A stretch of 64,000 nucleotides of DNA from Pseudomonas sp. MM223 (lineage in GTDB: Bacteria > Pseudomonadota > Gammaproteobacteria > Pseudomonadales > Pseudomonadaceae), in contig OX352322.1 in assembly GCA_947090765.1 (NCBI GenBank), positions 5,129,501 through 5,193,500 on the forward strand. Direction: 5' to 3'. Both the position numbers and the translations under genes were made by a program. Shown in pieces: positions 8,836-17,913 of this stretch. Each line of letters opens with the position of its first letter. Positions within the stretch are counted from its first letter, which is position 1. The notes beneath the pieces are model-generated. The model was not told the DNA's origin. It was given only the letters and a program-made list of their open reading frames with translations, and searched no databases.

Positions 8836-10878
8836 ATGCCCAACAAGCCTCAGCCGCCCATCGCCCACGCCGACAACGCCGCCGACCCGTACGCCTGGCT
8901 GCAACAGCGCGACACCCCCGAGGTACTCGCCTATCTGCAAGCCGAAAACGCCTACCAGGAAGCCTGCCTGGCCGACCAGGCAGCGTTGCGCGAGCAGTTG
9001 TTCGAAGAGATCAAGGGCCGCATCCTGGAAACCGACCTGTCGCTGCCGGCACCCTGGGGCCCCTACCTGTACTACACCCGCACCACCGCAGGTGACGAAT
9101 ACCCACGCCACTACCGCTGCCCGCGCCCTGCCGACGATTCCAACACCGTCGATGAAAGCCACGAGCAGTTGCTGCTCGACCCCAACGCCCTGGCCAATGG
9201 TGGTTTCCTGTCGCTGGGGGCGTTCAACGTCAGCCCCGACCACCGCTTGCTGGCCTACAGCCTCGATACCAGCGGCGATGAAATCTACACCCTGTACGTC
9301 AAGGACCTGGCCACTGGCAGCATCACCGCCCTGCCCTTCGACGACTGCGACGGCAGCCTGACCTGGGCCAACGACAGCCAGACGCTGTTCTTCGCCGAAC
9401 TGGACGACACCCACCGGCCTTGTCGCCTGCGCCGCCACACCCTGGGCAGCGACGCTGCGCAGACTGTGTTCGAAGAGCCCGACGGGCGCTTTTTCCTGCA
9501 CTGCTACCGCACCAGCTCCGAGCGCCAGCTGGTGCTGCTGCTGAACAGCAAGACCACCAGCGAAGCCTGGGTACTGGATGCCGAAACCCCGCAAGCAGCA
9601 TTCACCTGCCTGGCGCCGCGCGTCGAAGGCCATGAGTATTTCCCCGACCATGGCCAGCTCGATGGCGAGTGGCGCTGGTTCATCCGCACCAACCAGGACG
9701 GTATCAACTTCGCCCTGTACCACGCCCCGGCCGCACCGGTGCCCAGCCGTGAACACTGGCAGGTGCTGGTGGCACACCGCGATGCAATCATGCTCGAAGG
9801 CCTCAGCCTGAATGCCGGTGCCCTGACCCTGAGCCTGCGCGAGGGCGGCCTGCCGATCATCGAAGTACGCCCGCAAGGCCTGCCGGCCTACCGCGTTGAG
9901 CTGCCCGACGCCGCCTACAGCCTGTACGTGCAGGACAGCCTGGAGTTCGCCAGCCCGCGCGTACGCCTGCGCTACGAAGCGCTCAACCGCCCCGCGCAGG
10001 TGCGCCAGCTGGAGCTGGCCACGGGCAACCAGGCTGTGCTCAAGCAAACCCCGGTGCTGGGTGCATTCGATGCCGATGACTATGTGAGCGAGCGCCTGTG
10101 GGCAACCGCCGCGGACGGTACCCAGGTACCGATCAGCCTAGTGCGCCGCCGCCAGGACCTGGGCCAGGCCGTGCCGCTGTACCTGTACGGTTACGGCGCC
10201 TATGGCGAAAGCCTCGACCCGTGGTTCTCCCATGCGCGCCTGAGCCTGCTGGAACGCGGCGTGGCCTTTGCCATCGCCCATGTGCGCGGCGGCGGCGAAC
10301 TGGGCGAAGCCTGGTACCGCGCCGGCAAGCAGGAGCACAAGCCCAACACGTTCAGCGACTTCATCGCCTGCGCCGAGCACTTGATCGCCAAGGGCGTGAC
10401 CACGGCCGAGCGGCTGGCCATCAGCGGCGGCAGTGCCGGCGGCCTGCTGATCGGCGCGGTGCTCAACCTGCGCCCCGAGCTGTTCCGCTGTGCAATTGCC
10501 GAAGTACCGTTCGTCGACGTGCTCAACACCATGCTCGACCCTGAACTGCCGCTGACCGTGACCGAGTACGACGAGTGGGGCAACCCCGAAGAGCCCGAGG
10601 TGCATGAGCGGATCAAGGCGTATGCGCCTTATGAGAATGTAAAAGCGCAGGCCTACCCGGCGATGCTGGTGGTGGCGGGCTACAACGACAGCCGCGTGCA
10701 GTACTGGGAAGCGGCCAAGTGGGTGGCGCGGTTGCGCACGCGCAAGACCGACAACAACCTGCTGCTGCTCAAGACCGAGATGGGGGCTGGGCATGGCGGG
10801 ATGAGCGGGCGGTACCAGGGGTTGAAGGATGTGGCCCTGGAGTACGCGTTCGTGTTTGGCGAGCTTGGTATCGTTTGA
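8836..10878 (+). CDS. ptrB: Oligopeptidase B (S9 prolyl-oligopeptidase family)
   Basis: The 680-residue product starts at ATG 8836 (MPNKPQPPIAHADNAADPYAWL). The N-terminal half is the beta-propeller cap; the C-terminal alpha/beta-hydrolase domain contains the nucleophile elbow AISGGSAGGLL with Ser533, and a C-terminal region with the expected His (EMGAGHGG). Oligopeptidase B cleaves small peptides after Arg or Lys in the cytoplasm. The upstream in-frame stretch runs through the REP pair and is not coding. Length and motif position match E. coli PtrB closely. Confidence 0.94.
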   Translation: MPNKPQPPIAHADNAADPYAWLQQRDTPEVLAYLQAENAYQEACLADQAALREQLFEEIKGRILETDLSLPAPWGPYLYYTRTTAGDEYPRHYRCPRPADDSNTVDESHEQLLLDPNALANGGFLSLGAFNVSPDHRLLAYSLDTSGDEIYTLYVKDLATGSITALPFDDCDGSLTWANDSQTLFFAELDDTHRPCRLRRHTLGSDAAQTVFEEPDGRFFLHCYRTSSERQLVLLLNSKTTSEAWVLDAETPQAAFTCLAPRVEGHEYFPDHGQLDGEWRWFIRTNQDGINFALYHAPAAPVPSREHWQVLVAHRDAIMLEGLSLNAGALTLSLREGGLPIIEVRPQGLPAYRVELPDAAYSLYVQDSLEFASPRVRLRYEALNRPAQVRQLELATGNQAVLKQTPVLGAFDADDYVSERLWATAADGTQVPISLVRRRQDLGQAVPLYLYGYGAYGESLDPWFSHARLSLLERGVAFAIAHVRGGGELGEAWYRAGKQEHKPNTFSDFIACAEHLIAKGVTTAERLAISGGSAGGLLIGAVLNLRPELFRCAIAEVPFVDVLNTMLDPELPLTVTEYDEWGNPEEPEVHERIKAYAPYENVKAQAYPAMLVVAGYNDSRVQYWEAAKWVARLRTRKTDNNLLLLKTEMGAGHGGMSGRYQGLKDVALEYAFVFGELGIV

Positions 10879-10884
10879 GATGGC

Positions 10885-11020
10885 TGGGGGCGCGCTGCGC
10901 CCCTTTCCGACCGGTCCGGCGCCCCGGCAAGGCCGCTCCCACAGAGACCGCACAGAGGTCAAGCCATGTGCAGTACTTGTGGGAGCGGCCTTGCGTCGCG
11001 ATGGGCTGCAAAGCAGCCCC
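10885..11020. repeat. REP pair, long spacer
   Basis: An imperfect inverted pair with the core GGCAAGGCCGCTCCCACAGA / TGGGAGCGGCCTTGCG and GGGGCGCGCTGCGCCCC outer flanks. The core mixes features of both REP classes. It lies between convergent ptrB and the proline-rich small protein. Confidence 0.75.
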
Positions 11021-11049
11021 AAATTCCCACCGGCAACACACCCTGTCAG

Positions 11050-11328
11050 TCAATCATCCTCGACCACCGGCTTCGGCGGCTCTGGCCGCAGCCCCGGCAA
11101 TGGCTGGTCCTTCGGCGGCCCAGGCACTGGCATTGGCGGCAACAAGGGCGCCCCCGGCTGGTTGTCATACGCCTTGGGCGGTGTGCTCGGGGTTATTTGC
11201 GGGTATGGCGTGGGCGTGGGCGTACCGGGTGCACCAGGCACCGGTGTAGTCAAACGCGGTGGCGTGCTGGCAGCTTCTGCCATGGGCAGGCCAGCCATCA
11301 ACAGCGCGGTGAGGATCGCGTGAAACAT
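11050..11328 (-). CDS. Small secreted proline-rich protein
   Basis: The 92-residue product starts at ATG 11328, preceded by CAGGAGGTTGCTG. An N-terminal signal peptide (MFHAILTALLMAGLPMAEAA) is followed by about 70 residues dominated by Pro, Thr and Gly (for example PTPTPYPQITPSTPPKAYD), with no Cys and little predicted structure. I do not recognise a family. The strong RBS, signal peptide and normal codon use support a real gene; function is unknown, perhaps periplasmic or wall-spanning. Confidence 0.7.
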   Translation of the reverse strand: MFHAILTALLMAGLPMAEAASTPPRLTTPVPGAPGTPTPTPYPQITPSTPPKAYDNQPGAPLLPPMPVPGPPKDQPLPGLRPEPPKPVVEDD

Positions 11329-11460
11329 CAGCAACCTCCTGTCGGGAACCTCCTTACAGGCTACGCCTAAATCACCGCTTTCGCCTGTCCGCCTGCCCTG
11401 CAAGCGCGCTAGACTCAATGACATAACCGTCATTTGCCTGATCAGAACAAAGGAAACACC

Positions 11461-11832
11461 ATGAGCTCCACCTCTTCCGCCGCCGCCACCGCGCGCCTCG
11501 ACCGCATCCTGGCCGATGCCAAGCGTGACAAGGAAATGGGCTACCGCGACAAGGCCCTGAGAATGTACCCGCACGTCTGCGGCCGTTGTGCCCGCGAATT
11601 CGCCGGCAAACGCCTGAGCGAGCTGACCGTGCACCACCGTGACCATAACCACGACAACAACCCGCAGGACGGCTCCAACTGGGAGCTGCTGTGCCTTTAC
11701 TGCCACGACAACGAGCACTCGCGCTACACCGACCAGCAGTACTTCAGCGAAGGCTCCACCAGCACGCCAAGCATCGCCAAGGCCACCCACAACCCGTTCG
11801 CCGCGCTGGCGGGCATGTTGAAAAAAGACTGA
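11461..11832 (+). CDS. yajD: YajD family HNH nuclease
   Basis: The 123-residue product starts at ATG 11461 with AAAGGAAACACC upstream. It has a zinc-binding HNH endonuclease fold: CGRCAREF, then the HNH core LTVHHRDHNHDNNP, then the second Cys pair CLYCHDNEH. Length and layout match YajD. The physiological substrate of YajD proteins is not established. It stands alone between a secreted-protein gene and an RNA methyltransferase gene. Confidence 0.9.
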   Translation: MSSTSSAAATARLDRILADAKRDKEMGYRDKALRMYPHVCGRCAREFAGKRLSELTVHHRDHNHDNNPQDGSNWELLCLYCHDNEHSRYTDQQYFSEGSTSTPSIAKATHNPFAALAGMLKKD

Positions 11833-11903
11833 CCATCGATTCGGCCCCCGCTGTTACCGGGCAGCCCGTATAATCGCGCTTTTTTCGCGAAGGGCCCCGG
11901 TAC

Positions 11904-12374
11904 GTGGCAAACAAACGATACAGCTGCATCGGCCTGTTCAACCCCAAGTCGGCAGAAAACGTCGGTTCGGTGATGCGCGCCGCGGGCTGCTATGGCGTCA
12001 ATTCGGTGTTCTACACCGGCAAAAGGTATGAACGCGCGCGTGACTTCGTCACCGACACCAAGCGCGTGCACTACGACATCCCGCTGATCGGCATCGATGA
12101 CCTGCAGCGCATCATCCCGCTGGGCTGTACGCCGGTGGCGGTGGAGCTGGTGGAAGGTGCGCGGCCGCTGCCGGAGTACACCCACCCGGACCGGGCCATT
12201 TATATCTTCGGGCCGGAAGACGGCAGCCTCAGCCCCGAGGTGCGGGCGTGGTGCGAAGAGACCATCTACATCCCCACCGAAGGTTGCATGAACCTGGCGG
12301 CGACAGTGAATGTGGTGTTGTATGACCGTTTGGCCAAAGGGCTGAATACCCGCTCGGGGCCCAAGTTCAAGTAA
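11904..12374 (+). CDS. SpoU/TrmH-family RNA 2'-O-methyltransferase
   Basis: The 156-residue product uses GTG 11904. It is a compact SPOUT methyltransferase without extra domains. Motif 1 is FNPKSAENVGSVMRAAGCYG, motif 2 IYIFGPEDGSLS and motif 3 IYIPTEGCMNLAATVNVVLY, which form the trefoil knot that binds S-adenosylmethionine. The target is probably a tRNA or rRNA ribose. It is not TrmL by strict motif comparison, so the target base is left open. Confidence 0.88.
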   Translation: MANKRYSCIGLFNPKSAENVGSVMRAAGCYGVNSVFYTGKRYERARDFVTDTKRVHYDIPLIGIDDLQRIIPLGCTPVAVELVEGARPLPEYTHPDRAIYIFGPEDGSLSPEVRAWCEETIYIPTEGCMNLAATVNVVLYDRLAKGLNTRSGPKFK

Positions 12375-12400
12375 TAAAAAGGCCGCCACTGCGACAGCAG

Positions 12401-12490
12401 GGCTGGCCTCTTCGCAGCGCAAGGCTGCTCCTACAACAGCGGGCAGTGTGAACCCTGTAGGAGCAGCCTTGTGCTGCGAAAGGGCCAGCC
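12401..12490. repeat. REP pair (type A variant)
   Basis: Inverted copies of GGCCTCTTCGCAGCGCAAGG and its complement TGTAGGAGCAGCCTTGTGCT, in which the core is GCAGCCTTGTGCTGC rather than GCGGCCTTGTGCCGC. It lies between convergent genes. Confidence 0.85.
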
Positions 12491-12550
12491 CTGCCAACAC
12501 AGGGCGGCCAGGTGCTGAGCTCCGTCAGAACAGCACCGGTCTTGCTCAGG

Positions 12551-14041
12551 TCACGAAGCGTTGATCCAGATGGTCTTCAGCTCCGTGTATTGGTCATGGG
12601 CCCAGATGGACTTGTCGCGCCCACCAAAGCCAGACTCTTTGTAACCGCCGAACGGCGTGGTCACATCGCCTTCGCCGAAGCAGTTGACCGTCACCACACC
12701 CGCGCGGATTTCACGCGACAGGCGCAGCGCATTGCGCAGGCTGCCGGTGTAAGCCGAAGCCGCCAGGCCGTAGACGGTGTCGTTGGCCAGTTCGATGGCT
12801 TCATCGATGGTCTCGAAGCTGGTCACGCTCAGCACGGGGCCAAAGATTTCTTCCACGAACAGCTTGTTGTCGCGGCCAACGTTGTCGACGATGGTCGGCT
12901 GCACGTACACGCCGTTCTCGGTCTCGCCACCCTGGACGATACTGAGCTTCTGCTCGGCGGCGTACTCCAGGTACGACTTGACCTTCTCGAAGTGCGACTT
13001 GCTGACCATGGCGCCAAGGCGATTGTCCGGGTCCATCGGGTCGCCCAGTTTCCAGTCCTTCAGGTGCTTGGCCATCAAGCCCAGCAGCTCGTCTTTCACA
13101 TCCTTGTGGACGATCAGGCGCGAAGAAGCAGAGCAGTTCTCGCCCATGTTCCAGAACGCACCGGCAGTGACGAACTGGGCCACTTCGTCCAGGTCTTCGC
13201 AGTCGTTCATGACCACAGCCGGGTTCTTGCCACCCAGTTCCAGGACGATGCGCTTGAGGTTGGACTCGGCGGCGTACTTCAGGAACAGGCGGCCGGTGTC
13301 GGTGGAGCCGGTGAAGCTGACCATCGGGATGTCCATGTGGCGGCCAATGGCCTCGCCCACTTCACGGCCACCACCCGGTACCAGGTTGAACACACCGGCC
13401 GGAATGCCAGCCTCATGGGCCAGCTCGGCCACGCGCAGGGCGCTGAGGGTGGTTTCCTTGGCCGGCTTGACCACGATCGAACAACCGGCGGCCAGCGACG
13501 GGGCGATCTTCCAGGCCAGCATCAGCAGCGGGAAGTTCCATGGCAGCACCAGGCCGACCACGCCGATGGCTTCACGCACCACCATGGTCACGGCAGCATT
13601 GCCGGTCGGGGCGGTGGCGTCGTAGATCTTGTCGATCAGCTCGGCGTGCCAGCGAATGGTGTGGATGGTTTCCGGCACGTCGACGGTCTGGCACTCGCTG
13701 ACCGGCTTGCCGCTGTCCAGCGCTTCCAGCACCGCCAGCTCATGGGCGTTGTCTTCCAGCAACTGGGCGAACTTCTGCAGCACATGCTTGCGGTCGTTCG
13801 GCTGCATCTTCGACCAGGTGCCTTCTTCGAACACGCGCTTGGCAGCCGCCACGGCCACGTTCACGTCATTGACGTCGCAGGCGGCAACTTCAGCCAGCTG
13901 CTTGCCAGTGGCCGGGTTGGTGGTGACGAAGGTGCGGCCAGAGATGGCGTCGCGGAACTCACCGTCGATAAATGCCTGGGTACGCAGTTGCAGTTCGGCG
14001 GCGATGGCCGCGTATTGTTCCTTGCTCAGCAATTCAGCCAT
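12551..14041 (-). CDS. NAD(P)-dependent aldehyde dehydrogenase (PuuC-like)
   Basis: The 496-residue product has the full ALDH set: PWNFPLLMLAWK, FTGSTDTGR, the general base Glu268 in RIVLELGGKNP and the nucleophile Cys303 in NMGENCSASSR. Overall it resembles gamma-glutamyl-gamma-aminobutyraldehyde and other aminoaldehyde dehydrogenases. It is the last gene of a minus-strand operon (FAD oxidase, MFS, DapA-like lyase, ALDH) and likely oxidises the semialdehyde made by the upstream steps. The substrate is not known. Confidence 0.9.
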   Translation of the reverse strand: MAELLSKEQYAAIAAELQLRTQAFIDGEFRDAISGRTFVTTNPATGKQLAEVAACDVNDVNVAVAAAKRVFEEGTWSKMQPNDRKHVLQKFAQLLEDNAHELAVLEALDSGKPVSECQTVDVPETIHTIRWHAELIDKIYDATAPTGNAAVTMVVREAIGVVGLVLPWNFPLLMLAWKIAPSLAAGCSIVVKPAKETTLSALRVAELAHEAGIPAGVFNLVPGGGREVGEAIGRHMDIPMVSFTGSTDTGRLFLKYAAESNLKRIVLELGGKNPAVVMNDCEDLDEVAQFVTAGAFWNMGENCSASSRLIVHKDVKDELLGLMAKHLKDWKLGDPMDPDNRLGAMVSKSHFEKVKSYLEYAAEQKLSIVQGGETENGVYVQPTIVDNVGRDNKLFVEEIFGPVLSVTSFETIDEAIELANDTVYGLAASAYTGSLRNALRLSREIRAGVVTVNCFGEGDVTTPFGGYKESGFGGRDKSIWAHDQYTELKTIWINAS

Positions 14042-14054
14042 TTTTCCAGCCTCC

Positions 14055-14948
14055 TTATTTGATCAGGGCGATGGTGGCCTTCAGTTCGGTGACCACGCGC
14101 TTGAGTTCTGCTTTCTCGGCGTCGTCCAGGTCGTACAGCGGCTTGCGCACGCCGCCAGTCTTCAGGCCGTTCAGGGCCACACCGTTCTTGATGGCCTGGA
14201 CGAACTTGCCGCCTTCGAGGAAGTCCATCAGCGGCATCATGGCGGCCATGATCTTGCGGCCTTTGGCAAAGTCCTTCTCGATCACGCAGGCCTCGTACAG
14301 GGCCACGTGCTCACGCGGGATGAAGTTGGAGCCGGCGCAGACCCAGCTCTGGGCGCCCCAGGCAAAGAACTCCAGGGCCTGGTCGTCCCAGCCGCACGAC
14401 AGCTGGATGTTCGGGCGCTTGATGGCCAGGCGGTGCAGCTGGGCCATGTCACCGGAGCTTTCCTTGATGGCGACGATGTTCTTTACATCGGCAACGGCAT
14501 CGAAGAACTCCTCGCCCATGCTGACGCTCATGCGGCCAGGGTAGTTGTAGAGCATGATCGGCAGGCCAGCGGCGGCGTCGACCGCTTTGACGTGCAGGGC
14601 GATTTCCTGCTGGGTTGGCAGCGCGTACGGCGGGGTGCCGACCAGCAGCGCGTCAGCCTTGATTTCCTTGGCGTGCTGGGCGAAAGCCACGGCGTCTTCG
14701 GTGCGGATGCCACCGGTGCCGACGATCAGCGGCAGGCGGCCGTTGAGCACGTCCTTGGCCTGGGCGGCCAGCTCGATGCGCTCCTGGGTGGTGTGGGCGT
14801 AGTACTCGCCGGTGGAGCCACCAATGATGACGCCGTGGATTTTCGACTCGACCAGGTATTCGAGGACGTCGGCAAACGCTGCCTTGTCGATCGAGCCGTC
14901 CGCAGCCAGCGGAGTGATTGCCGGGGTGTAGATGCCTTCGAATTTCAC
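14055..14948 (-). CDS. DapA-superfamily lyase/deaminase (dihydrodipicolinate-synthase-like)
   Basis: The 297-residue product starts at GTG 14948 (SD GGAG); an upstream in-frame ATG at 15029 would overlap the MFS stop by 8 bp and adds an out-of-family leader. TIM-barrel class I aldolase motifs are IIGGSTGEYY (the GxxGE loop), Tyr134 in MLYNYPGR and the Schiff-base Lys162 in VAIKESSGD. The KESSGD form differs from true DapA (usually KEATG). Since it sits with an oxidase and an aldehyde dehydrogenase, catabolic deamination/dehydration or aldol cleavage is more likely than lysine synthesis. Confidence 0.88.
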   Translation of the reverse strand: MKFEGIYTPAITPLAADGSIDKAAFADVLEYLVESKIHGVIIGGSTGEYYAHTTQERIELAAQAKDVLNGRLPLIVGTGGIRTEDAVAFAQHAKEIKADALLVGTPPYALPTQQEIALHVKAVDAAAGLPIMLYNYPGRMSVSMGEEFFDAVADVKNIVAIKESSGDMAQLHRLAIKRPNIQLSCGWDDQALEFFAWGAQSWVCAGSNFIPREHVALYEACVIEKDFAKGRKIMAAMMPLMDFLEGGKFVQAIKNGVALNGLKTGGVRKPLYDLDDAEKAELKRVVTELKATIALIK

Positions 14949-15021
14949 GGTAGGTTCTCCAGTGCGTTGCTCAGTGTTGTAAAGGCCGCCACGCAGCAAC
15001 GCGGCGGCAGGTTGTAAGGCT

Positions 15022-16350
15022 TCAGCCAAGCGAAGCGGCTTGTTGCAGGTTCAGCGAACGGGTTTCCGGGGCCAGCGCAACCGAGAAAGCCAGGCCGACG
15101 AAGGTCACGGCAGCAGCGGCATACATGGTGGCGCCGATGCCATAGTTGTCGAGGGCGATGGGCACCAGCCAGGTGCCGACTGCGGCACCGACCCGCGACA
15201 TGGAAGTGCCCACGCCCACGGCGCCGGCACGGATTTCGGTAGGGAACAATTCGTTGGGGTACACCAGTTGCAGTACCTGGGCGCCACCGATGAACAAAGC
15301 ATAGGCACCGAACAGCACCAGGATGAGCATCTCGTTGCCGTTGCTGAAGGCCCCCAGGCCCAGCAGCGCCAGCCCCGACCAGAAGAAGCTGTGCAGCAGC
15401 GTGGTGCGCCGGCCGAGGGTGTTGAGCAGGCGGGTGCCTACGATGCAGCCGACCACAAACAGGAAGGTAATGGCGATGGAGCCGATCGATGCCCAGTCAC
15501 CTTTCAGGTTCAACGCACCCAGCACTTTCGGGGCGAATGCGTACACCGCAAACACCGGGATGACCGAGCAGGTCCAGAACATGGTGACAAACAGCATGCG
15601 TTTGCCGTAGCCGGAGTGCAGCAGGCTGAGGAACGACAGCTTGCGGGTCTTGGGCTCTTCCGGCAGGTTCTTCAGCGAAAAACCATTGCCGTACACGCGC
15701 TTGATCACCTGCTCGGCCTCGGCCAGGCGGCCTTTGCTGATCAGCCAGCGGGGCGATTCCGGGGTACCCAGGCGGATGGCAAACAGCAACGCACCAATGG
15801 CGGCAGCACTGGCCAGCACCAGCCGCCAGGCATCGTCGCCCCCATGGCGCAGGATGGCCTCACCGGCCAGGTAGGCGGTAGCAGCGCCGGCAAACCACAG
15901 TACCGTCAGGGTTGCCAGGCGCGGGCCACGGTTCTTCTTGGGCAGAAACTCCACCAGCAGCGACGTTGCAACCGGGTATTCGATGCCTACGGCAATGCCA
16001 ATGGCGAACCGCAGCAGGAACAACGCCAGCGCCGACTCCACCCAAAACTGTGCGACCGAGGCCAGGATGAACAGGGTCGGGCCAACGAAAAACACACGCT
16101 TGCGGCCAAAACGGTCGGTCAGCCAACCGCCAAAAAAACCACCGAAGAAAATGCCGATCAGCGCCGAAGCGGCGATCATGCCCTGCCAGAAACTGTTCAG
16201 GTTCAGGCCTGCAGACATCTGCACCATGGCCACGCCGATAATGCTCAGTACATAACCATCGACAAACGAACCACCACCAGAGCGCAGGGTCAGCAATTGA
16301 TGGAAGTTGTTGACCGGTACATCTTCAATCGAAACATTCGGATTTGTCAT
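15022..16350 (-). CDS. MFS transporter (sugar/acid porter type)
   Basis: The 442-residue product starts at ATG 16350 (MTNPNVSIEDVPVNN), with AGGAA at the right distance; an ATG 30 bp upstream lacks an RBS. Twelve membrane segments are apparent. The signature loops are GGWLTDRFGRKRVF between segments 2 and 3 and VEFLPKKNRGPR between 6 and 7. It belongs to the general substrate/metabolite:H+ symporters. It is in operon with an FAD oxidase upstream and the DapA-like lyase downstream and probably imports their substrate. Confidence 0.9.
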   Translation of the reverse strand: MTNPNVSIEDVPVNNFHQLLTLRSGGGSFVDGYVLSIIGVAMVQMSAGLNLNSFWQGMIAASALIGIFFGGFFGGWLTDRFGRKRVFFVGPTLFILASVAQFWVESALALFLLRFAIGIAVGIEYPVATSLLVEFLPKKNRGPRLATLTVLWFAGAATAYLAGEAILRHGGDDAWRLVLASAAAIGALLFAIRLGTPESPRWLISKGRLAEAEQVIKRVYGNGFSLKNLPEEPKTRKLSFLSLLHSGYGKRMLFVTMFWTCSVIPVFAVYAFAPKVLGALNLKGDWASIGSIAITFLFVVGCIVGTRLLNTLGRRTTLLHSFFWSGLALLGLGAFSNGNEMLILVLFGAYALFIGGAQVLQLVYPNELFPTEIRAGAVGVGTSMSRVGAAVGTWLVPIALDNYGIGATMYAAAAVTFVGLAFSVALAPETRSLNLQQAASLG

Positions 16351-16533
16351 TGTTGTTCCTGCCACGTCTGCTACATGCACAATTTCAAGGCGAGCGCGTC
16401 CGCGAAACTGAAAACAGCCTTCAGCCCCGGGTGATCGGACGACGCATCTCGATCATCAAATTCGGGCAAGCCGTGCCCGTGCCGGCCAACTAACGCCGAC
16501 GTAAAATGCGCTTTGGTCTAACTCAGATAACGA

Positions 16534-17853
16534 TCAGCTTTCTTTGCCAGCGCGGAACTGCCCCCACATCAGGTTGGCGTTCAGGCCCAAGGAAACCAAG
16601 GGCTGCGGCGGGTTTGCACAAGGCCCTGGGGCATTGAGCAAAAATTCGATCAGTTCGTTCTTGTCACCGGCCAGCCAGTCGGCCAGCAACTTGCCGGTGA
16701 CGGTGCCACGGGTAACGCCCAAGCCGTTACAGCACAGTGCGCCAACTACATTGGGCGCCAACTTGCCGAAAAAGCCCATGTGGTTGCGCGACAGTGCCAG
16801 CGCGCCGCCCCAGGTATATTCAAAGTTCACCTCAGGCAACATCGGGAAACGCCGGGCGAACGATTCGCGGTGGCGCTGAACAAAGCGCTCCAGGTATTTG
16901 CGGTTGCTTCGTCCGTCGGGGTTGTAGCTGAAGCTGTTGCGGATCAACAGGCGGTTGTCGACGGTACGGCGCATGGTGGTGCCGAACGGGTCGGCCGGGA
17001 TCACGCCCCAGTAGGGTTTGCCGCCCAGGCGCGCCTGTTCGTCGTCGGTCAGCGGGCGGGTGATGCTGCCGTAGGTAAACACCGGCAGCATGCGGCCCTT
17101 GAGGAAACCGAAGCTCATGCCGAAGGCGTTGGTGGTAAGCACCAGCTTGTCGGCGGTGATCGAACCCTTGGCGTGGCGCAGCACCACCTTGTCGCCATAC
17201 TCGACGTCGGTGATCGGTGTGTGTTCGTACAGCGAGACGTTCGACGGCAGGCTATCGGCCAGGCCTTTGACCAACGCCGAGGGTTGCAGCAAGGCAGTAC
17301 CTGGCGTGAACAGACCCTGGCGGTAGAAATCCGTGCCGATGTGATCGGGCAGGTCGCGGCCCTCGATCACTTCATAGGCTTGACCCAGTTTGTCCAGGCC
17401 CCGGCGGTAGGCATCCAGCACGGCAATGCCGCGGTCTTCGATGGCCGCCTGGTACTTGCCGCAGTGGCGGAACTGGCACTCGATGTCGTAGCGCTCGATC
17501 AGGTCCTTGAGGTATTGCTGGCCACCCAGGTTGAGTTTGAGCACGGTCTTGGCGATGTCGATGTCGCCAATGTAGTCCTCAGCGCCGATATCGTGCGGCA
17601 GGTCGATGGCAAAGCCGGCGTTGCGCCCGGAAGTGCCAAAACCGACCTCCTGGGCTTCGACCAGCACGATCTCGTCATGCGGAAAGTTCGTTGCCAGCTG
17701 CCGTGCGGCAGCAAGGCCGGTGAAGCCTGCGCCCACCACCACCCAGCGTGCCTGGCTGTGCCCACTGTGGGCCGGCCTTGGCGTACGCGGTTTGCTCAGG
17801 TGGTACCAGCCACAGGTGGCATCATCGGCAGGTAACGAACTTATTCTTGTCAT
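16534..17853 (-). CDS. FAD-dependent amine/amino-acid oxidoreductase (PuuB-like)
   Basis: The 439-residue product starts at ATG 17853 (MTRISSLPADDATCGWYHLS); a TTG 36 bp upstream is also in frame. The dinucleotide-binding motif VVVGAGFTGLAAARQL lies near residues 40-55, followed by the D-amino-acid-oxidase (DAO) fold with GFGTSGRNAGF and a C-terminal FAD contact (CNGLGVTRGTVTGKLLADWL). It resembles gamma-glutamylputrescine oxidase and related amine oxidases. It is the first enzyme gene after the GntR gene and likely performs the first, oxidative step on the imported compound. Confidence 0.88.
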   Translation of the reverse strand: MTRISSLPADDATCGWYHLSKPRTPRPAHSGHSQARWVVVGAGFTGLAAARQLATNFPHDEIVLVEAQEVGFGTSGRNAGFAIDLPHDIGAEDYIGDIDIAKTVLKLNLGGQQYLKDLIERYDIECQFRHCGKYQAAIEDRGIAVLDAYRRGLDKLGQAYEVIEGRDLPDHIGTDFYRQGLFTPGTALLQPSALVKGLADSLPSNVSLYEHTPITDVEYGDKVVLRHAKGSITADKLVLTTNAFGMSFGFLKGRMLPVFTYGSITRPLTDDEQARLGGKPYWGVIPADPFGTTMRRTVDNRLLIRNSFSYNPDGRSNRKYLERFVQRHRESFARRFPMLPEVNFEYTWGGALALSRNHMGFFGKLAPNVVGALCCNGLGVTRGTVTGKLLADWLAGDKNELIEFLLNAPGPCANPPQPLVSLGLNANLMWGQFRAGKES

Positions 17854-17913
17854 GTCACTAACCTGGATCTTGTTGTCGACGGGGGTCAATGCCAGTGGCC
17901 TGACCTTGGTAAT

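Noticed and set aside
12551..14948. True DapA (lysine biosynthesis) and betaine-aldehyde dehydrogenase
   Set aside because: The DapA-like protein has KESSGD instead of the DapA KEATG pattern and sits in a catabolic operon; no lysine or betaine genes are nearby.
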